Assembly (NCBI GenBank): GCA_964630755.1
Contig: CAZVYS010000009.1
Span: forward strand, 1-32,445
DNA length: 32,445 bases
Source: CAZVYS01 sp964630755
GTDB taxonomy: Bacteria; Patescibacteriota; Microgenomatia; UBA1400; CG1-02-47-37
Direction: 5' to 3'
The notes under the pieces are model-generated. The model saw only the letters and a program-made list of their open reading frames with translations, was not told the DNA's origin and made no database searches. Shown piece by piece: positions 15,516-22,046 of this stretch. The translations under genes and the position numbers were made by a program. Position 1 is the stretch's first letter; each line of letters begins with the position of its first letter.

Positions 15516-15614
15516 ACTTAAAGGAGATTATTTTCGCGGCATGTTAAAGAGCAGATGAAACGCCCAAAACCTGCGTAGCTAACTACACATTATTTGCACA
15601 CTTCATACACATCT

Positions 15615-15623
15615 ATTATACCA
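15615..15623 (-). promoter_or_regulatory. Extended -10 promoter of lipoprotein unit 2
   Basis: TGGTATAAT on the minus strand, identical to the boxes at 12920 and 17148. The predicted transcript would begin about 60 bases before the right inverted repeat of unit 2. No good -35 is visible. The rest of 15547-15763 shows no further clear feature. Confidence 0.55.
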
Positions 15624-15763
15624 CAATAACCACCCTATAGTCTTCAATTCGTCTATAAATTACCTTTATCCCCTCGCATGGCACACTGCCCTGTCAAAGC
15701 CCCCTATATAACAAAACTCTCTAAAGATTTACCACAACTAACCAGTCAGAAAACAATCTCTCA

Positions 15764-17134
15764 TCAATCTTTACCCACATACCACACATTCTGAATCCCC
15801 CAGTCATAAGGATAAGGAATCGACCATCTTCTTCTCGCTCCCAATCTCTTATTAAACTCTAACACATGAACAACTTTCCTCTGACTATCATCTAAACTAA
15901 TAAACTGCCGAGCCCCATCTGTAGATTCAGTAAAATTAACCGCCATAATCCAAGGGTGCTCCCGTAAAGCAGGCTCTGTTAAACCTTCATCAAAAACCAA
16001 CTTGCCAAACAACTGCCACTCTAAGCCATCATCTTCGAAAAACTGCAACTCCCCGCTAGAAGTATTAGCAACCATATATAGATCATCACCAAGATAAGTC
16101 AAGTCATGTGGATTATTCAATCCATCAACTAATACTTCATTCCCAGAATCTCCCCAGCCAGCTCTTAATATTTTCCCCCCGGTTCCTTCCTGCTCAATCG
16201 TCTCACCTTTTTTTGTGGCCATCCGATGAGCAAATATTGTCATTAATACTTTTTCCTTTTCATCCTTTGGATCTAAAATTGATGAATTAACATGAGTGGT
16301 TTGCAAAGCTGGCGGAAAATGAACCGGATTAGCCCTATCTACCAAAATCACCTCAAACCCTTCTGGCACCAAACTTGGGTCATAATTATCTTCATAACAC
16401 ACATATCTTCTCTGGCCATACCCAATGCTTAAATTAAACCCATGATCATAAGCATGCCAAACACCTTTAACTTTCAGCCTCTTAGTTGTTACCCGCATAA
16501 CCGTATCTGTTCCACTATTAGTCACCACTGCTCTTGTGCCTTTATTATTAACCTCAATCGAGTGAGGAAAACCAACCACTCCACCCCTTAAACTCTCAAC
16601 CTTCCCCTTCGGAGATACTCTCACCAAGTTTTGACTATCAATGGCTAAAAGAGATCCATCTCCACGAGGCTCTGCTATCGCTCTTGGAAACACTGCTTGA
16701 GCTACTCGACCATCTTCACTGATTTCCTTTTTTCCTTTTAAGGGCACTAGATAAAATCCTCCAACCGACCCAAAAGCATCGTGCGGCTTCGGAGTTCCAC
16801 CAACGCCACCTCCAACTCTTGCCTTATGCATAGCTTCCTCAATTCTCCTCAAGTCTTTCCTGGAAACCACAAAAGCCAGGCTATCATATTCTTGAGGTAA
16901 ACCAGCTGAAAATTTAAAAACTTCTGACACATTCAAACTTTCTCTCACTCTTCCATCAAATAGCTCACGAACAATTGTAGAAAACCCTTTTTCTTCCTGT
17001 GGTGATCTTGCCTCACTTAAACCAGCTTGCTTAAACTGGTCTAATTGACGATAGCCATTAAAACCAACATTTGATGCAGTCAGTAGATTTTCTACAGCTG
17101 CACGCATGGCAGGATGACTTCTTACTCTTTCCAT
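15764..17134 (-). CDS. Beta-propeller-like protein (SMP-30/NHL type fold suspected)
   Basis: A 456-residue protein without signal peptide. Residues 1-130 are helical. The rest has repeated beta-rich blocks with regularly placed His-containing turns: VVGFPHSIEVNNKGTRAVVTNSG (about 192-214), TTHVNSSILD (about 275), NNPHDLTYLGDDLYMVANTSSGEL (about 332-355) and a WIMAVNF block (about 390). This spacing fits a five- to six-bladed propeller with histidines at one face, as in metal-dependent lactonases or arylesterase-like proteins. The exact family is not recognised. A TGGTATAAT promoter ends 13 bases before the ATG, leaving a very short leader. It ends with two TGA codons. Confidence 0.5.
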   Translation of the reverse strand: MERVRSHPAMRAAVENLLTASNVGFNGYRQLDQFKQAGLSEARSPQEEKGFSTIVRELFDGRVRESLNVSEVFKFSAGLPQEYDSLAFVVSRKDLRRIEEAMHKARVGGGVGGTPKPHDAFGSVGGFYLVPLKGKKEISEDGRVAQAVFPRAIAEPRGDGSLLAIDSQNLVRVSPKGKVESLRGGVVGFPHSIEVNNKGTRAVVTNSGTDTVMRVTTKRLKVKGVWHAYDHGFNLSIGYGQRRYVCYEDNYDPSLVPEGFEVILVDRANPVHFPPALQTTHVNSSILDPKDEKEKVLMTIFAHRMATKKGETIEQEGTGGKILRAGWGDSGNEVLVDGLNNPHDLTYLGDDLYMVANTSSGELQFFEDDGLEWQLFGKLVFDEGLTEPALREHPWIMAVNFTESTDGARQFISLDDSQRKVVHVLEFNKRLGARRRWSIPYPYDWGIQNVWYVGKD

Positions 17135-17147
17135 AAAAATAAAAAAG

Positions 17148-17156
17148 ATTATACCA
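17148..17156 (-). promoter_or_regulatory. Extended -10 promoter of the propeller gene
   Basis: TGGTATAAT on the minus strand, 13 bases before the ATG at 17134. The transcript would have a leader of only about seven bases, and no Shine-Dalgarno sequence is present. Confidence 0.55.
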
Positions 17157-17174
17157 TAATATTAACCTATAGTC

Positions 17175-17250
17175 TTGTTATTATCGACAAAAAATGCTAT
17201 ACTCTACCCTGTTAATCAACCAATCTACTTAATCATAAAGTAGATTTTTT
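17175..17250 (+). promoter_or_regulatory. Promoter followed at once by an intrinsic terminator
   Basis: TTGTTA (17175-17180), 17-base spacer and TGC-TATACT (-10 at 17198-17203) form a good extended promoter. Only about 12 bases after the expected start lies a terminator: AATCTACTT/AAGTAGATT (17222-17230, 17238-17246) with an AATCATA loop and TTTT. The predicted transcript is about 40 nt unless polymerase reads through into the membrane-protein operon at 17387. This suggests attenuation or a tiny RNA. The same plan occurs at 27366-27456. Confidence 0.65.
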
Positions 17251-17281
17251 ATTGCACCTTAAAAACTGAATATTGTGTTTG

Positions 17282-17353
17282 TAGGATTAACTAAGCAATC
17301 AAGTTGCTTTGGGCGTCTGCGCCTAATTTATACTTGACGGCTTTCTAATCCTA
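17282..17353 (+). other. Structured, pseudoknot-capable leader of the small-membrane-protein operon
   Basis: TAGGATTA (17282-17289) pairs with TAATCCTA (17346-17353), enclosing two hairpins: AAGCAA-TCAAG-TTGCTT (17293-17309) and GGCG-TCTG-CGCC (17312-17323). The TCAAG loop can pair with CTTGA (17333-17337), forming a pseudoknot within a three-way junction. It ends 33 bases before the ATG at 17387. The layout resembles a riboswitch or other cis-regulatory RNA, but I do not recognise a known class. Confidence 0.5.
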
Positions 17354-17386
17354 TCAAGCACAGATCGTCACACAAAGGAGCAAACT

Positions 17387-17701
17387 ATGCAATTTAATAT
17401 CTTTAACTGGCTCTCTTCACTTCTCGCTATCCTATCTTGTTTTGGATGGCATGAAGTAAAACAAAAAGGTCCTAAGAACACGATGATAATCTTATCTGCC
17501 ACCTTTGGAGCCTTTTGGTTTATCAATCTTTTTACTCAAGAAGTGATATTTTACGTAAATCTTTCAACTCTTATTATTGCAAATGGAGTCTCTCTGATTA
17601 TCTATGGAATGCTTAGCCAATTCAATTGGTTTAAATATCCTATTGGCATAATCGGAATGATAATGACTTTGTTGGGAATCACAAGTCATTTTTTCATATA
17701 A
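17387..17701 (+). CDS. Small membrane protein 1 of a five-gene set
   Basis: A 104-residue hydrophobic protein with about four membrane helices (8-24, 30-48, 52-75, 83-102). AAGGAG precedes the ATG. It is similar to the protein at 18068-18385: both share an NWL start, HEV about 15 residues on, a KG pair, and the pattern F(I)xNLxxxExIFFV in the middle. The function is unknown. It is the first gene behind the terminator and pseudoknot-like leader and is probably co-transcribed with the next four genes. Confidence 0.65.
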   Translation: MQFNIFNWLSSLLAILSCFGWHEVKQKGPKNTMIILSATFGAFWFINLFTQEVIFYVNLSTLIIANGVSLIIYGMLSQFNWFKYPIGIIGMIMTLLGITSHFFI

Positions 17702-17711
17702 AGGGAAAATA

Positions 17712-18023
17712 ATGCCTAAGTCAAAAACAATCTTCACCATGATAGCGTCGTTAATAATTATAGGGGGAATTGTATTTGTAATAGCCGTCTTTGGCCCACA
17801 TTTAACCAATTTCGTCAAAAACAACGCCTGGTTAGCGCCGATACTAGCTATTGGCCTAATCGGAGTTGGAATTTGGCAACTAACAGTGGAGTTTGTAAAT
17901 AGCGATGCTCAACTGAACAGGGATTACTTTCAACCAAGCTACCATTTAATAATTGGTCTCTTGGCTCTTGTTTTTGGAGTTATGCTAGCAGTAGATGTTT
18001 TCAGAATGGCTTTTGGATACTAG
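17712..18023 (+). CDS. Small membrane protein 2
   Basis: A 103-residue protein with three membrane helices (about 8-28, 38-58, 77-98) and a short polar loop (NSDAQLNRDYFQPSY, about 64-78). AGGGA lies seven bases before the ATG, ten bases after the previous stop. No family recognised. The segment NNAWLAPILAIGL loosely resembles the NWLAPLFAIMF segment of the protein at 18068-18385, so the set may be partly paralogous. Confidence 0.6.
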   Translation: MPKSKTIFTMIASLIIIGGIVFVIAVFGPHLTNFVKNNAWLAPILAIGLIGVGIWQLTVEFVNSDAQLNRDYFQPSYHLIIGLLALVFGVMLAVDVFRMAFGY

Positions 18024-18067
18024 CCTTAAAAAAACTAATAAGGAAAAAGTCTCGTTTGGAGAAATCA

Positions 18068-18385
18068 ATGACAACTGAATTAAACATAACAAACTGGCTA
18101 GCACCACTATTCGCCATCATGTTTTTCATCTTCAATCACGAAGTTGAAAATAAAGGCATTAAAGGATTCTTAGTTTTTCTAGGATCCGTAAGTGCTGCAT
18201 TCTTGCCAGTTAATTTGCTAGTAAAGGAGTTCATATTTTTCGTCTCAATTCCTCTACTTGTGGGAATCTACGCAACACTCCTATATATTTTCGGGATTTT
18301 CCTCAATGCAGGCAAGTTTAAAACTTCCTCGTACGTTTTAGGAAGCGCCTGTATCATTTCATGCGTTATTAACACTTTAATCTAA
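18068..18385 (+). CDS. Small membrane protein 3 (paralogue of protein 1)
   Basis: A 105-residue membrane protein with about four helices. The ATG at 18068 is chosen because GGAG lies at 18058-18061; a TTG at 18056 would overlap that site. It aligns along its whole length with protein 1 at 17387-17701 (NWL…HEV…KG…EFIFFVS), which indicates a local duplication. The pairing may reflect hetero-oligomer formation. Function unknown. Confidence 0.65.
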   Translation: MTTELNITNWLAPLFAIMFFIFNHEVENKGIKGFLVFLGSVSAAFLPVNLLVKEFIFFVSIPLLVGIYATLLYIFGIFLNAGKFKTSSYVLGSACIISCVINTLI

Positions 18386-18397
18386 AGTAACTCAACC

Positions 18398-18480
18398 CAA
18401 AAAGGAGAAAAACAGCCCAAGAAAAACTCAAGTTTTACTCAAATAAATTTCAATATCCAAAATTCAAAAAGGAGAAAAAC
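18398..18480 (+). repeat. Duplicated ribosome-binding segment
   Basis: The 16-mer CAAAAAGGAGAAAAAC occurs at 18398-18413 and again at 18465-18480. Only the second copy serves a gene (GTG start at 18483). The first is followed by no usable start codon. This may be the trace of a small duplication or of a lost short gene. Confidence 0.7.
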
Positions 18481-18482
18481 TC

Positions 18483-18914
18483 GTGAAGATTAATATCAAA
18501 ACTACCCTGTCAATTGTAATTTTTGTCGAAATGCTGGCAATCGGATACCTTACTATCCCCGAAAGCAAACCGCTACTATACAGTCTTCTGCAAATATTAC
18601 ACCTCATCACCTTTCTCGCTTTCGCTGCATACGGAGCATTAACCATCCGCAAAAAATATCCACCGGAATACGCATTACCCACCCTAATCCTTATGGTCGG
18701 ATTTATTGGCGCCTATGTCATAGGAGAACACCCAAGCAACCCCACCACTGACATATTGACTATTTTGAAGACCTGTTTAACTTTCGTCATCATCGACGCA
18801 GGAATGGCTCTAACCCTTCATAGTCATGACGCAAAAAACAAACGTCTCCGAATAATTGGAGCAGTATTCATGATTGCACCTATTATCCTGCTTCCAATCA
18901 TTTTCAATAACTAG
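18483..18914 (+). CDS. Small membrane protein 4
   Basis: A 143-residue protein with four membrane helices (about 7-22, 28-50, 62-82 and 115-140) and a His-containing segment (LTLHSHDAKNKRLR, about 108-121). It begins with GTG behind AAGGAG at the right distance. No family recognised. The topology recalls other small four-helix proteins, but there is no diagnostic motif. It is followed by an eight-base-pair hairpin (CTATCAAG/CTTGATAG, 18949-18977) before the next gene. Confidence 0.6.
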   Translation: MKINIKTTLSIVIFVEMLAIGYLTIPESKPLLYSLLQILHLITFLAFAAYGALTIRKKYPPEYALPTLILMVGFIGAYVIGEHPSNPTTDILTILKTCLTFVIIDAGMALTLHSHDAKNKRLRIIGAVFMIAPIILLPIIFNN

Positions 18915-19002
18915 CTGAATAGCCAGTAAACTCAATCTTATCAAGAGACTATCAAGGCTTATTCTATAGCTTGATAGCTCTACCCACTCTTTGGAGAAAC
19001 TC

Positions 19003-19278
19003 ATGAACAAAAACAAAAAAGACTACGGGCTATTAATCGGATTTGGAGTTATCATCTGGTTAATGATGCAATTAGTTCCCGTTGAAACAGTCTTAATTCT
19101 CGAAAGACTTATCGAAGACTGGCTCATCTGGGGTGTACTCCTATTCACAATTTATGGTCTATGGTCAGGGGGAAAAGTATCAAATTCAATGATCATTTAT
19201 GTCTTAGTTGCCTACACCATCCTTTTGGTGATCAGCAACACCCCAAAGGTAGGACTACTCGAATTTATGTATCGTTAA
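19003..19278 (+). CDS. Small membrane protein 5
   Basis: A 91-residue protein with two or three membrane helices (about 8-28, 38-58, 62-80). The ATG at 19003 is chosen since GGAG (18993-18996) is its ribosome site; the TTG at 18991 overlaps that site. It is the last of the five genes and is followed eight bases later by a strong terminator. Function unknown. Confidence 0.6.
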   Translation: MNKNKKDYGLLIGFGVIIWLMMQLVPVETVLILERLIEDWLIWGVLLFTIYGLWSGGKVSNSMIIYVLVAYTILLVISNTPKVGLLEFMYR

Positions 19279-19286
19279 TCCATCTT

Positions 19287-19323
19287 GAGAAAAACTACCC
19301 TTTGGAGGTCGGTAGTTTTTCTC
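19287..19323. terminator. Strong intrinsic terminator after the membrane-protein operon
   Basis: GAGAAAAACTACC (19287-19299) and GGTAGTTTTTCTC (19311-19323) form a perfect 13-bp stem with an 11-base loop. The T run is inside the stem, so it should act on both strands. A tight CCCC-TTC-GGGG hairpin follows. Confidence 0.85.
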
Positions 19324-19432
19324 CCCCTTCGGGGAACTCCGCGACACCAACAACCCAATCCAACTCCCACCCCGGCCAACTGGCCTCCTTGGTAGCTTTT
19401 GCTACCACACCGACGATCTGTGCTTTTATATA

Positions 19433-19455
19433 TACCTACAAGGACTCTCCTCGTA
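19433..19455. repeat. Dispersed 23-bp repeat, copy 2
   Basis: Identical to 14532-14554. It lies in the gene-free stretch 19324-19668. That stretch also holds a GGTAGC-TTTT-GCTACC hairpin, an extended -10 promoter (19487-19495), a stem of CTTGAAATA with TATTTCAAG and a GTAGC-CATA-GCTAC hairpin ahead of the ATPase gene. Confidence 0.8.
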
Positions 19456-19486
19456 GGCTAACAAAATTACTAACCTTACCTTTATC

Positions 19487-19495
19487 TGCTAAAAT
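19487..19495 (+). promoter_or_regulatory. Extended -10 promoter of the VirD4-like gene
   Basis: TGCTAAAAT is a TGn-extended -10 element, identical to the one before the phosphoribosyltransferase gene (28351-28359). It predicts a leader of about 165 nt with several hairpins before the ATG at 19669. Confidence 0.5.
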
Positions 19496-19668
19496 AAATA
19501 TTAACTTGAATTACGAAATAGTACTTGAAATAATTAAGATATATTTGAGTAAGATTGACTATTTCAAGCGACGATAGTAGCCATAGCTACTTGAGGAGAG
19601 CGAAAAAGACAAGATTGCCAAATAGATATTAAGTAGTCAAGAGCTCATTTCGAAATTAAAGTTACAAC

Positions 19669-21792
19669 ATGGAAAAACAACTCATTCAACTCAAGGTACC
19701 CCGTGACAACGAAGTCGGCCCAGAGGCCGCCAAAACCTTGTTTTCATCCCTTCTCGCCCTCCCTTCTCACGGCTGGTTTAAAACCTTACTTACCGGCAAA
19801 AAAGCCGCTAGTTTAGCCTTTGAAATTTACGTCAAAGACCAAACTATCTACTTTCAAGCCGCAGCTTACAAACCCCTCATCCCCTACTTGCAATCCCAAG
19901 TTCTAGCCCAATACCCCAACATCACTCTTCAAATCTTAAAACCCCAGCTAGATATCCCCGCCTCTTCTCATCTTGGTCAACTCAAGCTCAAATTCCCCTA
20001 CTACTATCCCTTAAATACATATGCAGAATTCAAAGACTCTGACCCTTTAGCTGCTACTTTAAGCATTCTTTCAAAAGCCAAGCCTGACCAAACCTATCTA
20101 GTTCAACTCTTAGTTAAACCTACTAGTAACAAATGGCAACAATCAGCCCAAGCTTTTCTAGACAAAGGCATTCCCCAACCAGACGGTCATGTCAAAGCTC
20201 GACCTGATCAAAGCATTATTAACCAGAAAATCTCCCAGTCTGGCCTAGCCATTAATCTAAGGCTAGTCGCTCCAAGCCAAACTACTCTCACTCAACTAGG
20301 CAACTCTTTTGCTTCTTTTTCAAAAGGCGATGGCAACCAACTTACCTTATCTCCAGTTTCAAATCTAGCTAAAAAAAGCTTTTTATCAAAAATCTCTAAT
20401 CGCCAGTTTTCGTCCCGTCCGTATCAAGTCTTAAATGTTGACGAGCTAGCCACCCTCTGGCACATGCCAACCCAACACGTCAAGCTTCCCAACATTGCCT
20501 GAGCCGAAAAGATCATTACCGAGCCACCAGAAAACCTACCAGTGGTTACTGGCGCTGATGATCAAGCTAAATCTAAAGTGGTTGTGTTTGGCCAAACCAT
20601 GTTTAAGAGTCAATCTGTTAAGTTTGGTATCAAGCAAAACGATCGAAGACGCCACATGTATCTAATCGGAAAAACCGGCACTGGTAAATCTACTACTATT
20701 GCCAACATGGCTATTGACGACATGAAAAAAGGTCGCGGCTTGGCCTTGATTGATCCCCATGGAGACCTTTGTGATACTTTACTTGAATTTGTCCCCAAAA
20801 ACCGACTAAACCAAGTTTGCTACTTTAACCCCTCAGACACTCAACGACCAGTTAGGCTTAACCCTTTAGAAGTCAACAATCCAGCTCAAGCCGAACTAGT
20901 CGCTTCTGGCATTATCTCGATATTTCAAAAGCTCTATCACTATTCTTGGGGGCCTCGACTTGAACATATCTTGCGTAACACCCTACTAACACTTGTCAAC
21001 ATCCCTGACTCTACCCTGCTTGACGTCACTAAAATCTTAACCAACCAAAAGTTTCGTGATCAAATACTAAGCAACATCAATGATAAAATGCTGCTTCACT
21101 ACTGGCGAGACGAATTTGACAAAATGAACCCCAAGCTCCAGTCAGAAGCCATTAGCCCAATTCTTAACAAAGTTGGCCAGTTTGTCACCAGTCCTTTGAT
21201 CAGACGAGTCTTGGAAAAACCAAAATCCACTATTAACCTTGAAGAGTTTATGAACGAGGGCAAGATCCTGATTGTTAATTTATCTCAAGGAAAACTAGGC
21301 GAAGACAACGCTGCTCTGCTTGGTGCCATGTTTATTACCAAGCTCCAACTGGCTGCCATGAGTCGAGTTGACATGGCAGAGGAAGATCGACGAGACTTTT
21401 ATCTTTATGTTGACGAGTTTCAAAACTTTGCTACTCGAAGTTTTATCAAAATTCTGTCCGAAGCTAGAAAATATAGACTTAACCTAATGCTCGCTAACCA
21501 ATACATGGGCCAGCTAGATCAAGAAATCCAGAAAGCCATCTTTGGCAACGCTGGTACTCTGCTCAACTTTGCCGTTGGTTCCCAGGATGCCCACGTCTTA
21601 CACCACGAGTACGGCCAAACTATTGAGCAAAAAGACCTACTTAATCTTAGTAATTTCCAGATCATGACTAGATTAACTATAGATAATCATGTCTCACAAC
21701 CCTTTTTAGCAACCACCCTACCCTTACCCCTTAGTAAAAATCAAAACAAAAACAAGGTTATTAAAAACTCCCAGGAACGCTTTGGTAAATGA
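19669..21792 (+). CDS. VirD4/TraD-like type IV secretion ATPase, interrupted by in-frame TGA
   Basis: One frame of 707 codons broken by TGA at 20500-20502. The first part (277 codons) is the N-terminal region usual in CPR conjugation-type ATPases. The second carries Walker A LIGKTGTGKST (20661-20693), Walker B FYLYVDEFQNFAT and a conserved GxTLLNFAVGSQDA segment, typical of DNA-pumping VirD4/DUF87 ATPases. The sequence between the TGA and the next possible start (GTG, 20542) is also protein-like (AEKIITEPPENLPVV), and no ribosome site precedes that GTG. I recall related CPR proteins having Trp after the PNI motif near this point. Either a nonsense mutation or UGA readthrough applies. A perfect 9-bp hairpin overlaps the final TGA. 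Confidence 0.8.
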
Positions 21793-21810
21793 CAGGGTCT
21801 GACCCTGTCA
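21790..21810 (+). terminator. Hairpin at the end of the VirD4-like gene
   Basis: TGACAGGGT (21790-21798) and ACCCTGTCA (21802-21810) form a perfect nine-base-pair stem that includes the stop codon. It is followed by AATCTTTCC, a weak U run. Confidence 0.6.
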
Positions 21811-21854
21811 ATCTTTCCTCCTCAGTTAACAAACTAATTTACTAACTCAGGACG

Positions 21855-21921
21855 AGAGTGAAGCTACCATAAGGTAACGTGATTAAATGTAAAAATATAC
21901 ATTTAAAAACTACTTCACTCT
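21855..21921. other. Three-way-junction element
   Basis: AGAGTGAAG (21855-21863) pairs with CTTCACTCT (21913-21921) and encloses hairpins TACC-ATAA-GGTA (21865-21876) and AAATGTA/TACATTT (21885-21904). It lies between two convergent genes. Sense strand is unclear. Confidence 0.5.
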
Positions 21922-21950
21922 TGTTTATACTCAAACATATCAACTCCTTA

Positions 21951-22017
21951 CAAGGGCTACCCTGCTCTACTTCGTGATTTTCATCAACGAATAGGCAAAG
22001 AGCAAGAATAGCCCTTG
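21951..22017. other. Long imperfect hairpin between convergent genes
   Basis: Nested stems CAAGGGCTA/TAGCCCTTG (21951-21959, 22009-22017), TGCTCT/AGAGCA (21963-21968, 21999-22004), TTCGT/ACGAA and GAT/ATC (21971-21991) build one long hairpin. It is 30 bases downstream of the large exported-protein gene on the minus strand. No U run follows on either strand. Confidence 0.5.
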
Positions 22018-22046
22018 ATTAGTCAGAATCGATTAGGCTTTCGATT

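Larger units (their letters stand above)
14568..15546 (-). other. Lipoprotein unit 2 bounded by inverted repeats
   Basis: TAACATGCCGCG (14568-14579) is perfectly inverted at 15535-15546, and the match continues into AAAA/TTTT after a two-base insertion in the left copy. The repeats enclose two lipoprotein genes. Compared with unit 1 the core changed from GCTGCG to GCCGCG on both sides, so pairing was kept. The outer context GGCATGTTAAAGAGC at the right end resembles the right end of unit 1, as does the 3' hairpin. An identical TGGTATAAT promoter lies outside the right repeat. Confidence 0.65.

Noticed and set aside
12236..15546. Integron-type gene cassettes with attC sites
   Set aside because: The end repeats lack the RYYYAAC/GTTRRRY core boxes and no integrase gene is present.
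19161..19577. 138-codon plus-strand frame across the end of the membrane-protein operon
   Set aside because: It overlaps the last membrane gene in another frame, runs through a 13-bp terminator and has no ribosome site.
7517..21792. UGA read as glycine throughout, as in Gracilibacteria and Absconditabacteria
   Set aside because: Several genes with natural lengths end at TGA (for example those ending at 769, 2358, 4624, 12330, 15764 and 24566), often with ATGA overlaps. Only two internal TGA codons are seen.
17387..21792. A complete type IV secretion system starting with the small membrane proteins
   Set aside because: No VirB4, VirB6, pilin or relaxase motif is present; the membrane proteins end at a strong terminator before the VirD4-like gene.
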